Source: an uncultured Butyrivibrio sp.
GTDB taxonomy: Bacteria > Bacillota > Clostridia > Lachnospirales > Lachnospiraceae
Direction: 5' to 3'
Assembly (NCBI RefSeq): GCF_947169445.1
Contig: NZ_CAMVPU010000056.1
Location: 1 to 23,478 of the forward strand
Length of the DNA stretch: 23,478 nt
Both the position numbers and the translations under genes were made by a program. Below, one piece after another: positions 8,484-15,310 of the stretch. The notes beneath the pieces were generated by a model. It saw nothing but the letters and a program-made list of their open reading frames with translations. It was not told the DNA's origin and searched no databases. Numbering within the stretch: the stretch's first letter is position 1; each line of letters opens with the position of its first letter.

Positions 8484-8596
8484 TGGCTCGTAAATCAAGA
8501 TACATTTCATATGCACAGGCAGCTAAGAAAGCTGCAAAGGAGGAGTCTGCTCAGCAGGCTCCTTCTTCAGTTAAGGCACCAAAGAAAACAAAGTGA
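8483..8596 (+). CDS. Small basic 37-residue protein, unknown
   Basis: The ATG at 8483 overlaps the stop of the DUF4366 gene (TGATG), and AGGGGG upstream at about 8470-8475 is a usable ribosome binding site. The product, of 37 residues, starts MARKSRYISYAQAAKKAAKE and ends in a Pro/Lys-rich tail. It is strongly basic, Ala-rich and probably helical. The next gene starts 10 bases after the stop with GAGGTGA as its binding site, so the peptide fills the gap exactly. I do not recognise the family. It may bind nucleic acid or simply couple translation of the two neighbours. The overlap, binding site and lack of any other gene in this slot are the support. Confidence 0.6.
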   Translation: MARKSRYISYAQAAKKAAKEESAQQAPSSVKAPKKTK

Positions 8597-8606
8597 GGTG
8601 ATCTGA

Positions 8607-9842
8607 ATGGCTGATACAGAAAACATGAATTTCAAAAGTCGTGAGGACAGGCTTAAAGAGCTGACAGACCAGCTTGAAGTTGGTGTTAAGTCTGTAAGGA
8701 GCAGTGCAGAGTTTAAGACTCTTCTTGCGACAATGGCAAAGTTTCCGCATTACTCTTTGAACAACTGCATTCTGATTTCCATGCAGAAGCCGGATGCGAC
8801 ATTATGTCAGAGCTATGGTGCGTGGAAGAAGATGGGGCGTTATGTGAAGAAAGGTGAAAAAGGAATCAAGGTCATAGCTCCTGCGCCATATACCATCGAA
8901 AAGGAAGTAGACAAGCTTGATGCCAATGGGAAAGTAGTCCTTGATAAAGATGGTGAGCCTGTGAAGGTGAAACAGGAACTAAATCTCATGGGCTTTAAGG
9001 CTGAAAGTACATTTGACGTTTCGCAGACTGAAGGCAAGGAGCTTCCAAAGCTTGGCATTGATGAACTTAAGGGGGATGTTAATAAGTTTTCCCTTCTCAT
9101 GAGTGTCATAAGAGAAGTAAGTCCTGTTCCAATTGGTTATGAAGACATTAAATCCGGTGCCAAGGGATATTACCATGTGGCGGAAAAGAGAATTGCTATC
9201 CAGAAGGACATGAGCGAATTACAGACTCTTAAGACATGCCTTCATGAAGTGGTTCATGCAAAGCTGCATGCTGATGCGTCAAAAGATATCAGCAAGAACA
9301 GAAAAGAGATTGAGGCTGAGGGAACTGCAGCAGTAGTCTTGAATTTCTTTGGCTATGATACCGGGGCTTATTCTTTTCCTTATCTAGCGTCATATACCAC
9401 GGATGAATCCATGAAGGAACTGAAGGCTGCTCTTAATACCATAAGGTCCACATCGGCAATGATCATCAGGTCAGTGGAAGACATGATGATTGATAAGGAA
9501 AAGTCCCAGGAGATGAGTCCGGAACAGGAAGCAGAGCTTGAAAAAATAGCTAAGGAGCAGAGAGCAGAAGAAAAACAGGCTGGTGAAAATTCCAAAGAAG
9601 CTGTTGAAAAGAATAAGTCAGATGATGACTGGCCGCTTAGGAATACAGATGAAGTTGTCGCTGATAAGCCTGCGACAGTCGCAGATGTTGGCAGAAAGAT
9701 TCTTGGTACAGTAAGGATCCTTCCTGATGGAGCTGGCGGAAAGAGACCATCTCTTTTAGACAAGCTCAAGATTGAGAAGGAAAAACTAAGCAGGGAAAAG
9801 GCTGCAGGGGGTGCAGTCAATGAAAAGGGGGTGGCAATTTAA
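8607..9842 (+). CDS. ArdC-like antirestriction / zincin metalloprotease protein
   Basis: The product has 411 residues. The N-terminal ArdC-like domain (about 10-95) reads SLNNCILISMQ, then YGAWKKMGRYVKKGEKGIKV, typical of ssDNA-binding ArdC/DUF1738 proteins. A zinc-peptidase domain follows with HEVVH at residues 213-217 and a downstream EAEGTA glutamate as the likely third ligand. The C-terminal 120 residues are charged and linker-like. ArdC proteins of conjugative plasmids protect incoming DNA from host restriction, and homologous genes are standard in Tn1549-like ICEs. Here that role is inferred from the domains. The start follows GAGGTGA closely. The stop overlaps the next ATG (TAATG), so translation is coupled. 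Confidence 0.85.
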   Translation: MADTENMNFKSREDRLKELTDQLEVGVKSVRSSAEFKTLLATMAKFPHYSLNNCILISMQKPDATLCQSYGAWKKMGRYVKKGEKGIKVIAPAPYTIEKEVDKLDANGKVVLDKDGEPVKVKQELNLMGFKAESTFDVSQTEGKELPKLGIDELKGDVNKFSLLMSVIREVSPVPIGYEDIKSGAKGYYHVAEKRIAIQKDMSELQTLKTCLHEVVHAKLHADASKDISKNRKEIEAEGTAAVVLNFFGYDTGAYSFPYLASYTTDESMKELKAALNTIRSTSAMIIRSVEDMMIDKEKSQEMSPEQEAELEKIAKEQRAEEKQAGENSKEAVEKNKSDDDWPLRNTDEVVADKPATVADVGRKILGTVRILPDGAGGKRPSLLDKLKIEKEKLSREKAAGGAVNEKGVAI

Positions 9843-10171
9843 TGGCAAAGAAGCAGGACATAATGGAGATCAATATAGAACTTCATGAGGAAAACAGAAA
9901 ACTGTTAAAGGCAGTGAAGAGTGGTGCAGACATTGCACATCTTATCAAAGATATGGCACAGACAATGAAGAGGTCGCTTGATCTTGCAGAAAAAGAAGTA
10001 AGCATTTTTGGCGAGACAAGAGAGCTTTTTGAAACATCAAAAGATCTGACAGAGTCCATGAAGAACATGGCGGAAATTCTTATCAACGAATACAGATACG
10101 AGTATAAGGACGAATGTGAATTAATCCCTGATAACTTTGAAGATTCTTTTGATGATAATGAGGAGGAGTGA
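9842..10171 (+). CDS. Small helical ICE protein, unknown
   Basis: The product has 109 residues, almost wholly predicted helix, rich in Lys, Glu and Met, with a very acidic C-terminus. The pattern ELHEENRKLLKAVKSGADIA then repeated amphipathic heptads suggests a coiled-coil dimer. I do not recognise a named family. It overlaps the ArdC-like gene by one base (TAATG) and the run AGGAGGAG near its end serves the next gene, so it is part of the same operon. Confidence 0.7.
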   Translation: MAKKQDIMEINIELHEENRKLLKAVKSGADIAHLIKDMAQTMKRSLDLAEKEVSIFGETRELFETSKDLTESMKNMAEILINEYRYEYKDECELIPDNFEDSFDDNEEE

Positions 10172-10176
10172 ACGTC

Positions 10177-10611
10177 ATGGGAACAATAAATGAAGATGAT
10201 GGCTGGATCAGCGCGGATGACTATGATGGTGACATCCCATTCCTCAGTGATGAAGAGAATCGAATGAGAGCTGTTGCAAGGCAGGCAAAGGAAGATTCTG
10301 CAAATGATAGTATTGGCGTTTGCCCTTGCTGCGGAACAAAAGTAGTAGAAAAAGATATGGCATATTTTTGTGACAACATGGACTGTAGCTTTGCCATTTG
10401 GAAAGACAACAAGTTTTTCCAGGCTATTGGTAAGGAAATGACAAAAGATATAGCAGAGGAATTTCTCAACTGTGGAACAGTTAAGCTCATGGGCTGTAAG
10501 TCCCGCAAGACTGGTAAGACTTTCAACTGCTATGTTGATATCACATACGATGATGAAGGCAGGGTGCAGTACGAGATCCGATTTCCTGAAAGGAAATTCA
10601 GAAGGGAGTGA
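10177..10611 (+). CDS. Stand-alone topoisomerase III-like C-terminal zinc domain protein
   Basis: The product has 144 residues. An acidic N-terminus (about 1-45) precedes a zinc-ribbon segment with CPCCG and FCDNMDC (four to five Cys), then FAIWKDNKFF and a C-terminal beta-rich part (KTGKTFNCYVDI). This is the pattern of the C-terminal repeat of type IA topoisomerases of the TopB type, but the catalytic toprim and Tyr domains are absent. It probably binds single-stranded DNA during transfer, by inference. The upstream in-frame GTG at 10168 is rejected as start because AGGAGGAG (10161-10168) is spaced correctly for ATG 10177. Confidence 0.78.
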   Translation: MGTINEDDGWISADDYDGDIPFLSDEENRMRAVARQAKEDSANDSIGVCPCCGTKVVEKDMAYFCDNMDCSFAIWKDNKFFQAIGKEMTKDIAEEFLNCGTVKLMGCKSRKTGKTFNCYVDITYDDEGRVQYEIRFPERKFRRE

Positions 10612-10618
10612 AACTGTT

Positions 10619-11224
10619 ATGGAAAGAAGAACAGGAACACCAATAGAAAAATGGGATGATGTTAATGGAGTAGTTCCGGTAGCGCCTCAGCACATGGAGC
10701 TGTCTGCAGATTCAAATGTAATGCCGATGATCACTAACGACATGACTCAGGGGGAGAGATTTATTCAGCTCCGTGAGTCCACTGGTATGAGCAGAAATGA
10801 GTTTTCTGATTATCTTGGTATTCCATATAGGACGATGCAGGATTGGGAAAGGGATGTCCGTACCATGCCTGCATATGTTTTTTCTCTTATCGAGTATAAG
10901 GTAAGAGCCGAGTTTGGAATGAAACTTCCACAGGAGCTTGATCCTAACACTCTTGGAAATGTGAGAAGAGGCTTGGAAGACCAGATCGAGCAGAACGACA
11001 ACAATCTTGATGGCATCATTAACAATGTTAAGGTTGATGAGGGGGCTGACAAATTTAGGGATGATAACTGTAATGGAATTCCCGATGAAGAGGAAATCAG
11101 AGAGCATCATGAGAAGGTTGCAGAGAAAGCGGAGAAGGTTTCTCTTTTGAAACAGCTCCGCGATTGCAAACCGGATGCTGATGAAAGACCGCATCGTTGT
11201 TTGGCGCCTGAGTTGGTGCTGTGA
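10619..11224 (+). CDS. Helix-turn-helix protein with EF-hand-like loop
   Basis: The product has 201 residues. A helix-turn-helix lies at about residues 43-80 (GERFIQLRESTGMSRNEFSD, then a recognition helix in PYRTMQDWERD), of the XRE/transposon-associated type. The C-terminal part carries DDNCNGIPDEEE at about 148-159, which resembles a Dx(N/D)xNGxxD calcium-binding loop, then a charged helix. It could regulate the transfer operon or bind near oriT; neither is shown. ATG 10619 follows GAAGGGAG by about 10 bases. The open frame extends upstream through the previous gene, but that part has no support. The stop sits next to the MobC start. Confidence 0.75.
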   Translation: MERRTGTPIEKWDDVNGVVPVAPQHMELSADSNVMPMITNDMTQGERFIQLRESTGMSRNEFSDYLGIPYRTMQDWERDVRTMPAYVFSLIEYKVRAEFGMKLPQELDPNTLGNVRRGLEDQIEQNDNNLDGIINNVKVDEGADKFRDDNCNGIPDEEEIREHHEKVAEKAEKVSLLKQLRDCKPDADERPHRCLAPELVL

Positions 11225-11225
11225 T

Positions 11226-11558
11226 ATGAAGAAGGAACGAAATGAAATTCATGTCAGAGTAACTCCGGAGGAAAGACAGAAAATCAGGGACTGCATGGAA
11301 GCAGCAGGAGTAAAAAATTTGAACGCATATATGAAGAAGATGGCTATAGATGGCTACATTATCAAGCTGGACTTATCCGATGTGAAGGAAGTGGTCAGGC
11401 TCATGCGCATCAACAGCAATAATCTGAATCAGTATGCGAAAAAAGCAAATGAGACAGGAAGTATTTATATTTGCGATATTGAACAGCTAAGGACACAGCA
11501 GGAAGGAATATGGACTTCCATAAAAGAAATACTGGAGCGATTGGCAAATATAAAATGA
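11226..11558 (+). CDS. MobC-family relaxosome accessory protein
   Basis: The product has 110 residues. The opening EIHVRVTPEERQKIRDCMEA is a ribbon-helix-helix DNA-binding start, followed by NLNAYMKKMAIDG and by the LMRINSNNLNQYAKKANETG motif that marks MobC proteins. MobC binds oriT and helps the relaxase open and nick DNA. The gene sits directly before the relaxase gene, as usual. The ATG lies one base after the stop of the HTH gene and lacks a clear ribosome binding site, so it is likely translated by coupling. Slightly earlier starts inside the HTH gene cannot be excluded. Confidence 0.88.
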   Translation: MKKERNEIHVRVTPEERQKIRDCMEAAGVKNLNAYMKKMAIDGYIIKLDLSDVKEVVRLMRINSNNLNQYAKKANETGSIYICDIEQLRTQQEGIWTSIKEILERLANIK

Positions 11559-11562
11559 TACG

Positions 11563-11591
11563 TGCGGCTATGGGAGAATCTTGTAGCCGCA
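11563..11591. repeat. Perfect 8-bp inverted repeat between mobC-like and relaxase genes
   Basis: TGCGGCTA (11563-11570) pairs perfectly with TAGCCGCA (11584-11591) around a 13-base loop, followed by ATTTTG. It starts 4 bases after the MobC stop and ends 14 bases before the relaxase ribosome binding site (AAGGAG, 11606-11611). It could be an attenuator that lowers relaxase expression or part of an oriT recognised by the relaxase. The short T-run makes strong termination unlikely. Confidence 0.65.
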
Positions 11592-11615
11592 ATTTTGTGA
11601 TTCTTAAGGAGCATT

Positions 11616-13013
11616 ATGGCAGCGACAAGACTTATAGCATTACATGAGAATAAGGGGAGAACCCTTGCCAAGTGCATTGGCGAAAGGACTGATTATGCAA
11701 TGAACCCTGATAAAACCGAAAATGGAACATATGTGACTTCCTATGCCTGTGATCCCAAGACTGTCAGTGAAGAATTCTATTTGTCCAAAAGAGAGTACGA
11801 ACAGATAACAGGACTCAAAAGGAACGACAATGTTATTGCCTATCAGATAAGACAGTCATTTAAGCCAGGGGAAATTACTCCAAAGGAAGCAAACAGAATC
11901 GGATATGAAACAGCAATGCGATTTACAAAAGGCAATCATGCTTTCATAGTTGCCACACATACTGACAAAAAGCATATCCATAATCATGTGATCTTTAACT
12001 CTACTACACTTGACTGCTGCAGGAAGTTTAGAAACTTCTGGGGATCGGGCATTGCTCTAGGAAAACTTTCCAACATTATCTGCATGGAAAATGGTTATTC
12101 CGTTATCGCACCGGCTCCATATCACAGTAAGACAACTTACATCCATGAAGATAATGGACCGAGCTTTCGTGACAAGTTACGTGAGGCGATAGATATAGCC
12201 CTTTCAAAAAAGCCAAAGACTTTTGAGGATTTTCTGAAAGAATTATCGGCGCAGGGCTATGAGATTAAAAGGGGAAAACACATTTCTGTCAGAGGAAATG
12301 GACAGCAGCGCTTCATCAGATTTAGATCGCTTGGAAAAGGATATACTCAGGATGAGCTGGTAAAAAAGACCCAGGGTGTTGCTAAAGGTGCAGAACTTAA
12401 ACAGAACAGCACTCCTTATTACAGAGATGACAGTTTTGACCTTCTCCTTAATCTCCAGGACATCATTGCAAAAGGAAAAGGTCCTGGCTATGAGATGTGG
12501 GCGAAGAAATTCAATGTAAAAAATGTCATGAAGGCAATTCTGTTTTTTCAGGAACAGGGACTTCGAAGTTATAACGAGCTGGAGAAAAGAGCAGGAGATA
12601 CTTCGGATCGTTTCAGCAAACTCAGCTCTGACATAAAGGCTTATGAAAAAAGGCTTAAAGAAATCTCAGAGCTTCGTGGTAGCATCATAACTTATGCAAG
12701 GACCAGAGATGTCTATGCTGATTACCGCAAGTCCGGTTACAGCAAAAAGTTTTTTGCAGAGCACAAGGAAGATATCATGGCACATAAAGCTGCCAAAGAT
12801 TCTTTTAATAACTATGAAGGAAAGCTTCCATCAGTAAAAGAACTCTCTGCAGAGTATGATGAAGTCTTGGCCAAAAAGAAAGCAGCCTATGCAGAATACA
12901 AAGAAGTAAAGAAAGATATGCAGTTATATCAGACTGCAAAGTATGATATTGACCAGATGCTTGGCATCGATGGTCAGCAGAAAGATAATAAGGAACGTGA
13001 ACACACACGTTAA
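11616..13013 (+). CDS. Relaxase / mobilisation nuclease (MobP-like, Pfam Relaxase family)
   Basis: The product has 465 residues. Tyr27 in ERTDYAMNP is the likely nicking tyrosine. HTDKKHIHNHVIFN begins at residue 115, giving the three-histidine metal site H120, H122, H124. The rest of the N-terminal domain (AMRFTKGNHAFIVATH) fits the family. The C-terminal half is Lys/Glu-rich and helical. The protein nicks oriT on one strand, stays bound to the 5' end and leads the strand through the channel with the coupling protein. AAGGAG (11606-11611) supports the ATG. At 465 residues it is in the usual range for Tn1549-type relaxases and appears intact. Confidence 0.93.
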   Translation: MAATRLIALHENKGRTLAKCIGERTDYAMNPDKTENGTYVTSYACDPKTVSEEFYLSKREYEQITGLKRNDNVIAYQIRQSFKPGEITPKEANRIGYETAMRFTKGNHAFIVATHTDKKHIHNHVIFNSTTLDCCRKFRNFWGSGIALGKLSNIICMENGYSVIAPAPYHSKTTYIHEDNGPSFRDKLREAIDIALSKKPKTFEDFLKELSAQGYEIKRGKHISVRGNGQQRFIRFRSLGKGYTQDELVKKTQGVAKGAELKQNSTPYYRDDSFDLLLNLQDIIAKGKGPGYEMWAKKFNVKNVMKAILFFQEQGLRSYNELEKRAGDTSDRFSKLSSDIKAYEKRLKEISELRGSIITYARTRDVYADYRKSGYSKKFFAEHKEDIMAHKAAKDSFNNYEGKLPSVKELSAEYDEVLAKKKAAYAEYKEVKKDMQLYQTAKYDIDQMLGIDGQQKDNKEREHTR

Positions 13014-13019
13014 GAATCA

Positions 13020-13074
13020 GGGCACTGTCATCTAAGGCAGTGCTCAAATCTATGCCATCATCTTGGCGATTTTT
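13020..13074 (+). terminator. Hairpin pair after the relaxase gene, possible terminator
   Basis: GGGCACTG (13020-13027) pairs with CAGTGCTC (13038-13045) with one G-T pair and a 10-base loop, starting six bases after the relaxase stop. A second smaller stem, GCCA (13054-13057) with TGGC (13064-13067), is followed by GATTTTT (13068-13074). The second element with its T-run could end the transfer operon; alone it is weak (4 bp). Confidence 0.45.
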
Positions 13075-13080
13075 CAAAAA

Positions 13081-13203
13081 GCTCCGTAGGAGCGTAGTCA
13101 GATTTTCAATCTGATGCTAAGGGGATTGGGGATGTGCCTCAACAAGTGAGCATCATGGGCGCATGATGCACCACTTGCAGCGTTAGTGCGCACATTGCAA
13201 GTG
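13081..13203. repeat. Cluster of perfect hairpins with a competing pairing (candidate oriT, ssDNA structure or RNA)
   Basis: Four stems stand in a row. GCTCC-gta-GGAGC covers 13081-13093. TCAGATT-ttc-AATCTGA covers 13098-13114. GCATCATG-ggcg-CATGATGC covers 13150-13169. CACTTGCA (13172-13179) with TGCAAGTG (13196-13203) is extended by GCG (13180-13182) pairing with CGC (13189-13191) and a four-base bulge; the palindrome GTGCGCAC lies at 13186-13193. CAAGTGAG is repeated at 13143-13150 and 13198-13205, so CACTTG can also pair upstream and enclose the third hairpin. No gene is seen in 13014-13330. The AT-rich part at about 13255-13300 (with TATACT at 13286-13291) may hold the cargo promoter, but no good -35 is visible. 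Confidence 0.65.
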
Positions 13204-13330
13204 AGAAGGCTTTTTGTGCGTGTGGGAAAGTCTGAAACATTTATTAAGGATAGGAACGGATAAATATATAAAATTGAATTTGTAGTATACTTATTGTAGT
13301 TGCTTTGAAATGTTTTCGATTGGAGCAATT

Positions 13331-14980
13331 ATGATAAAAACGGAAACTGCAAAGGAAAACCTTTATGTCATAACAAATCGCAGATTCCCAAGTGATAATT
13401 ATGGGAACGCTGATTATCTTAATAACTGGCCAATGCTTTATATCCTCGAGAATGGAGATAAGGTTTATATTGGCGAGTCTACTAATGTTGCAGAAAGAAT
13501 GAAGCAGCATTATAACAATCATGAAAAGCGTGAGTTTAATCAGGTACATTTCATATATTCTGACAGATTTAATCAGTCTGTTACTTTCGACTATGAGTCG
13601 AAACTTATACAGTTTATTTCTGCTGATCGGAAGTTCACGATCACAAATAAAAATGACGGTATCGCTAACAAGAATTATTTTAAAAAGCCAGATTATGACG
13701 ATACCTTTGAAGAACTGTGGAATGAACTCAGGTCATACAATCTCGCTGAGCACACTCTTGAGCAGATAAAAAACAGCGAGTTCTACAAGTATTCACCATT
13801 TAAAGAATTGAATAAAGATCAGAAGAAACTTGCCGATGATATTATTTTTGAAATACGTGCAGGCAAAAAGCTTCCGATAGTTGTGGAAGGACGTCCCGGC
13901 ACTGGAAAGACGATCGTAGCGGTTTATCTTATGAAGTACCTAAGGGACTATCAGGATGAAAGGACTCATGAGTATACATTTCGTAGTATGAAGATGGGGC
14001 TTATCATTCCGCAGACATCGCTGCGCGCAACTTTGAAAAGTCTTTTCAAAAAGATTGAAGGCCTGGCATCAAAGGATGTTATCGGTGCATCTGAAGCTGT
14101 GAAGGCAGAATCATGGGATATCCTGTTTGTTGATGAAGCACAGAAGCTTCAGGTAAGGCGAAGCATAGTGGGTTACCAGGCTTATGATAACAATAATAAA
14201 AAGCTGGGACTTCCAGGTGATGCAACAGAGCTAGACTGGATTCTTAAGATTGCGAAGACACCGGTATTTTTCTTTGACCCGGATCAGTTATCAGGGCCTT
14301 CGGGGACAACAATAGAAGTATTTGAAGATAAGGTAAAGCTGGAACTTGGCAGGAGAGAACGAATCGGCGCTTATGTGGCACATTTCCTAAAAATGCAAAT
14401 GCGCGTCAAGGGTGGAGAAGAATACATAAATTATGTGAATGATATTCTTCATGATATCGATGTACCCAAGAAGACTTTTGCTGAGTATGATTTCAAGATC
14501 TTTTCTGATTTTGGAAGATTTAACAGGGAACTATATGTTAAAGAAAATGATATGGAACTCTGTCGCATGCTGGCGGGTTATGCATGGGAATGGAAGACGA
14601 AGAATGACAAAACTGCTTTCGATATTGAAATAGAAGGAATCAGAAAGAGGTGGAATCATTGCCTTAACAACTGGATAAACAGTGATGGGGCAATTGATGA
14701 AGTTGGATGTATTCATACCAGCGCCGGTTATGATCTTAACTATGCCTTTGTTATTCTTGGAAAGGACATCAAATATGATGATGTTCATCACAAAATATAT
14801 GTAGACAGATCAAGATATTATGACAAACGAGGAAAGCAGTCGGCAACAGACGAAGAACTTGATCTATACATCAGAAATATATATTACGTTCTCATGACAA
14901 GGGGAATCATGGGGACATATCTTTATGTGTGTGATGATAAGCTTCGCGATCATTTTATGAAATATGTGGAAAGGTTTTAA
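13331..14980 (+). CDS. GIY-YIG nuclease fused to DUF2075 P-loop ATPase/helicase
   Basis: The product has 549 residues. The N-terminal GIY-YIG-like domain (about 35-110) reads MLYILENGDKVYIGESTNVA followed by ERMKQHY, giving the two Tyr strands and the catalytic Arg region. A DUF2075 motor follows, with Walker A GRPGTGKT at 187-194, Walker B DILFVDEAQ at 263-271, FFDPDQLSG near 315 and GCIHTSAGYD near the C-terminus, an SF1-like arrangement. It is predicted to couple ATP-driven movement on nucleic acid to cutting. It is the first gene of a six-gene operon, only 6 bases before the MazG-like gene. ATG 13331 is chosen over ATG 13310 because GGAG (13322-13325) precedes it by 5 bases. A restriction-like or abortive defence role is inferred from domains and company. 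Confidence 0.85.
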   Translation: MIKTETAKENLYVITNRRFPSDNYGNADYLNNWPMLYILENGDKVYIGESTNVAERMKQHYNNHEKREFNQVHFIYSDRFNQSVTFDYESKLIQFISADRKFTITNKNDGIANKNYFKKPDYDDTFEELWNELRSYNLAEHTLEQIKNSEFYKYSPFKELNKDQKKLADDIIFEIRAGKKLPIVVEGRPGTGKTIVAVYLMKYLRDYQDERTHEYTFRSMKMGLIIPQTSLRATLKSLFKKIEGLASKDVIGASEAVKAESWDILFVDEAQKLQVRRSIVGYQAYDNNNKKLGLPGDATELDWILKIAKTPVFFFDPDQLSGPSGTTIEVFEDKVKLELGRRERIGAYVAHFLKMQMRVKGGEEYINYVNDILHDIDVPKKTFAEYDFKIFSDFGRFNRELYVKENDMELCRMLAGYAWEWKTKNDKTAFDIEIEGIRKRWNHCLNNWINSDGAIDEVGCIHTSAGYDLNYAFVILGKDIKYDDVHHKIYVDRSRYYDKRGKQSATDEELDLYIRNIYYVLMTRGIMGTYLYVCDDKLRDHFMKYVERF

Positions 14981-14986
14981 GGGGAC

Positions 14987-15307
14987 ATGGATTTTAATGA
15001 CGTAAAAAGAGAAGTTATAAAGTTTACTGAGGACAGGAACTGGGATCAGTTTCATACGCCGGAAAATTTGGCAAAAAGTATTTCAATAGAAGCGGCAGAA
15101 CTTCTTGAATGCTTTCAGTGGAGTCCTGATTATGATAAGCAAGCTGCAACAGAAGAACTTGCAGATATCATGAACTACTGCATTCAAATGGCTGACAAGA
15201 TGGGGATAAATATCGAAGAAGCTATTATGGCTAAAATCAAGAAAAACGCAGAGAAGTATCCTGTTGAAAAGAGTTACGGAAGCAGTAAAAAGTATACGGA
15301 GTTATAG
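14987..15307 (+). CDS. MazG-like nucleotide pyrophosphohydrolase
   Basis: The product has 106 residues, the size of single-domain MazG/dCTPase-type enzymes. SIEAAELLECFQW carries the paired ExxE metal ligands and EELADIMNYC the second ExxD pair, all four acidic positions being present. Such enzymes cut (d)NTPs to the monophosphate and pyrophosphate, in house-cleaning or to starve phage of nucleotides. The start lies 6 bases after the stop of the GIY-YIG/DUF2075 gene with GGGG just upstream, so it is coupled. The C-terminal YPVEKSYGSSKKYTEL matches the common ending of this subfamily. Its substrate cannot be read from sequence. Confidence 0.9.
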   Translation: MDFNDVKREVIKFTEDRNWDQFHTPENLAKSISIEAAELLECFQWSPDYDKQAATEELADIMNYCIQMADKMGINIEEAIMAKIKKNAEKYPVEKSYGSSKKYTEL

Positions 15308-15310
15308 AGC

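Noticed and set aside
10712..11194. Minus-strand open frame of 160 codons
   Set aside because: It is opposite the HTH gene, which has a recognisable domain, a good start and operon spacing; the reverse frame has none of these.
13081..13203. CRISPR array
   Set aside because: The repeats are different hairpins of different sequence, with no regular spacer pattern.
13310..13330. Earlier ATG as the start of the GIY-YIG/DUF2075 gene
   Set aside because: No ribosome binding site precedes 13310, while GGAG lies 5 bases before ATG 13331.
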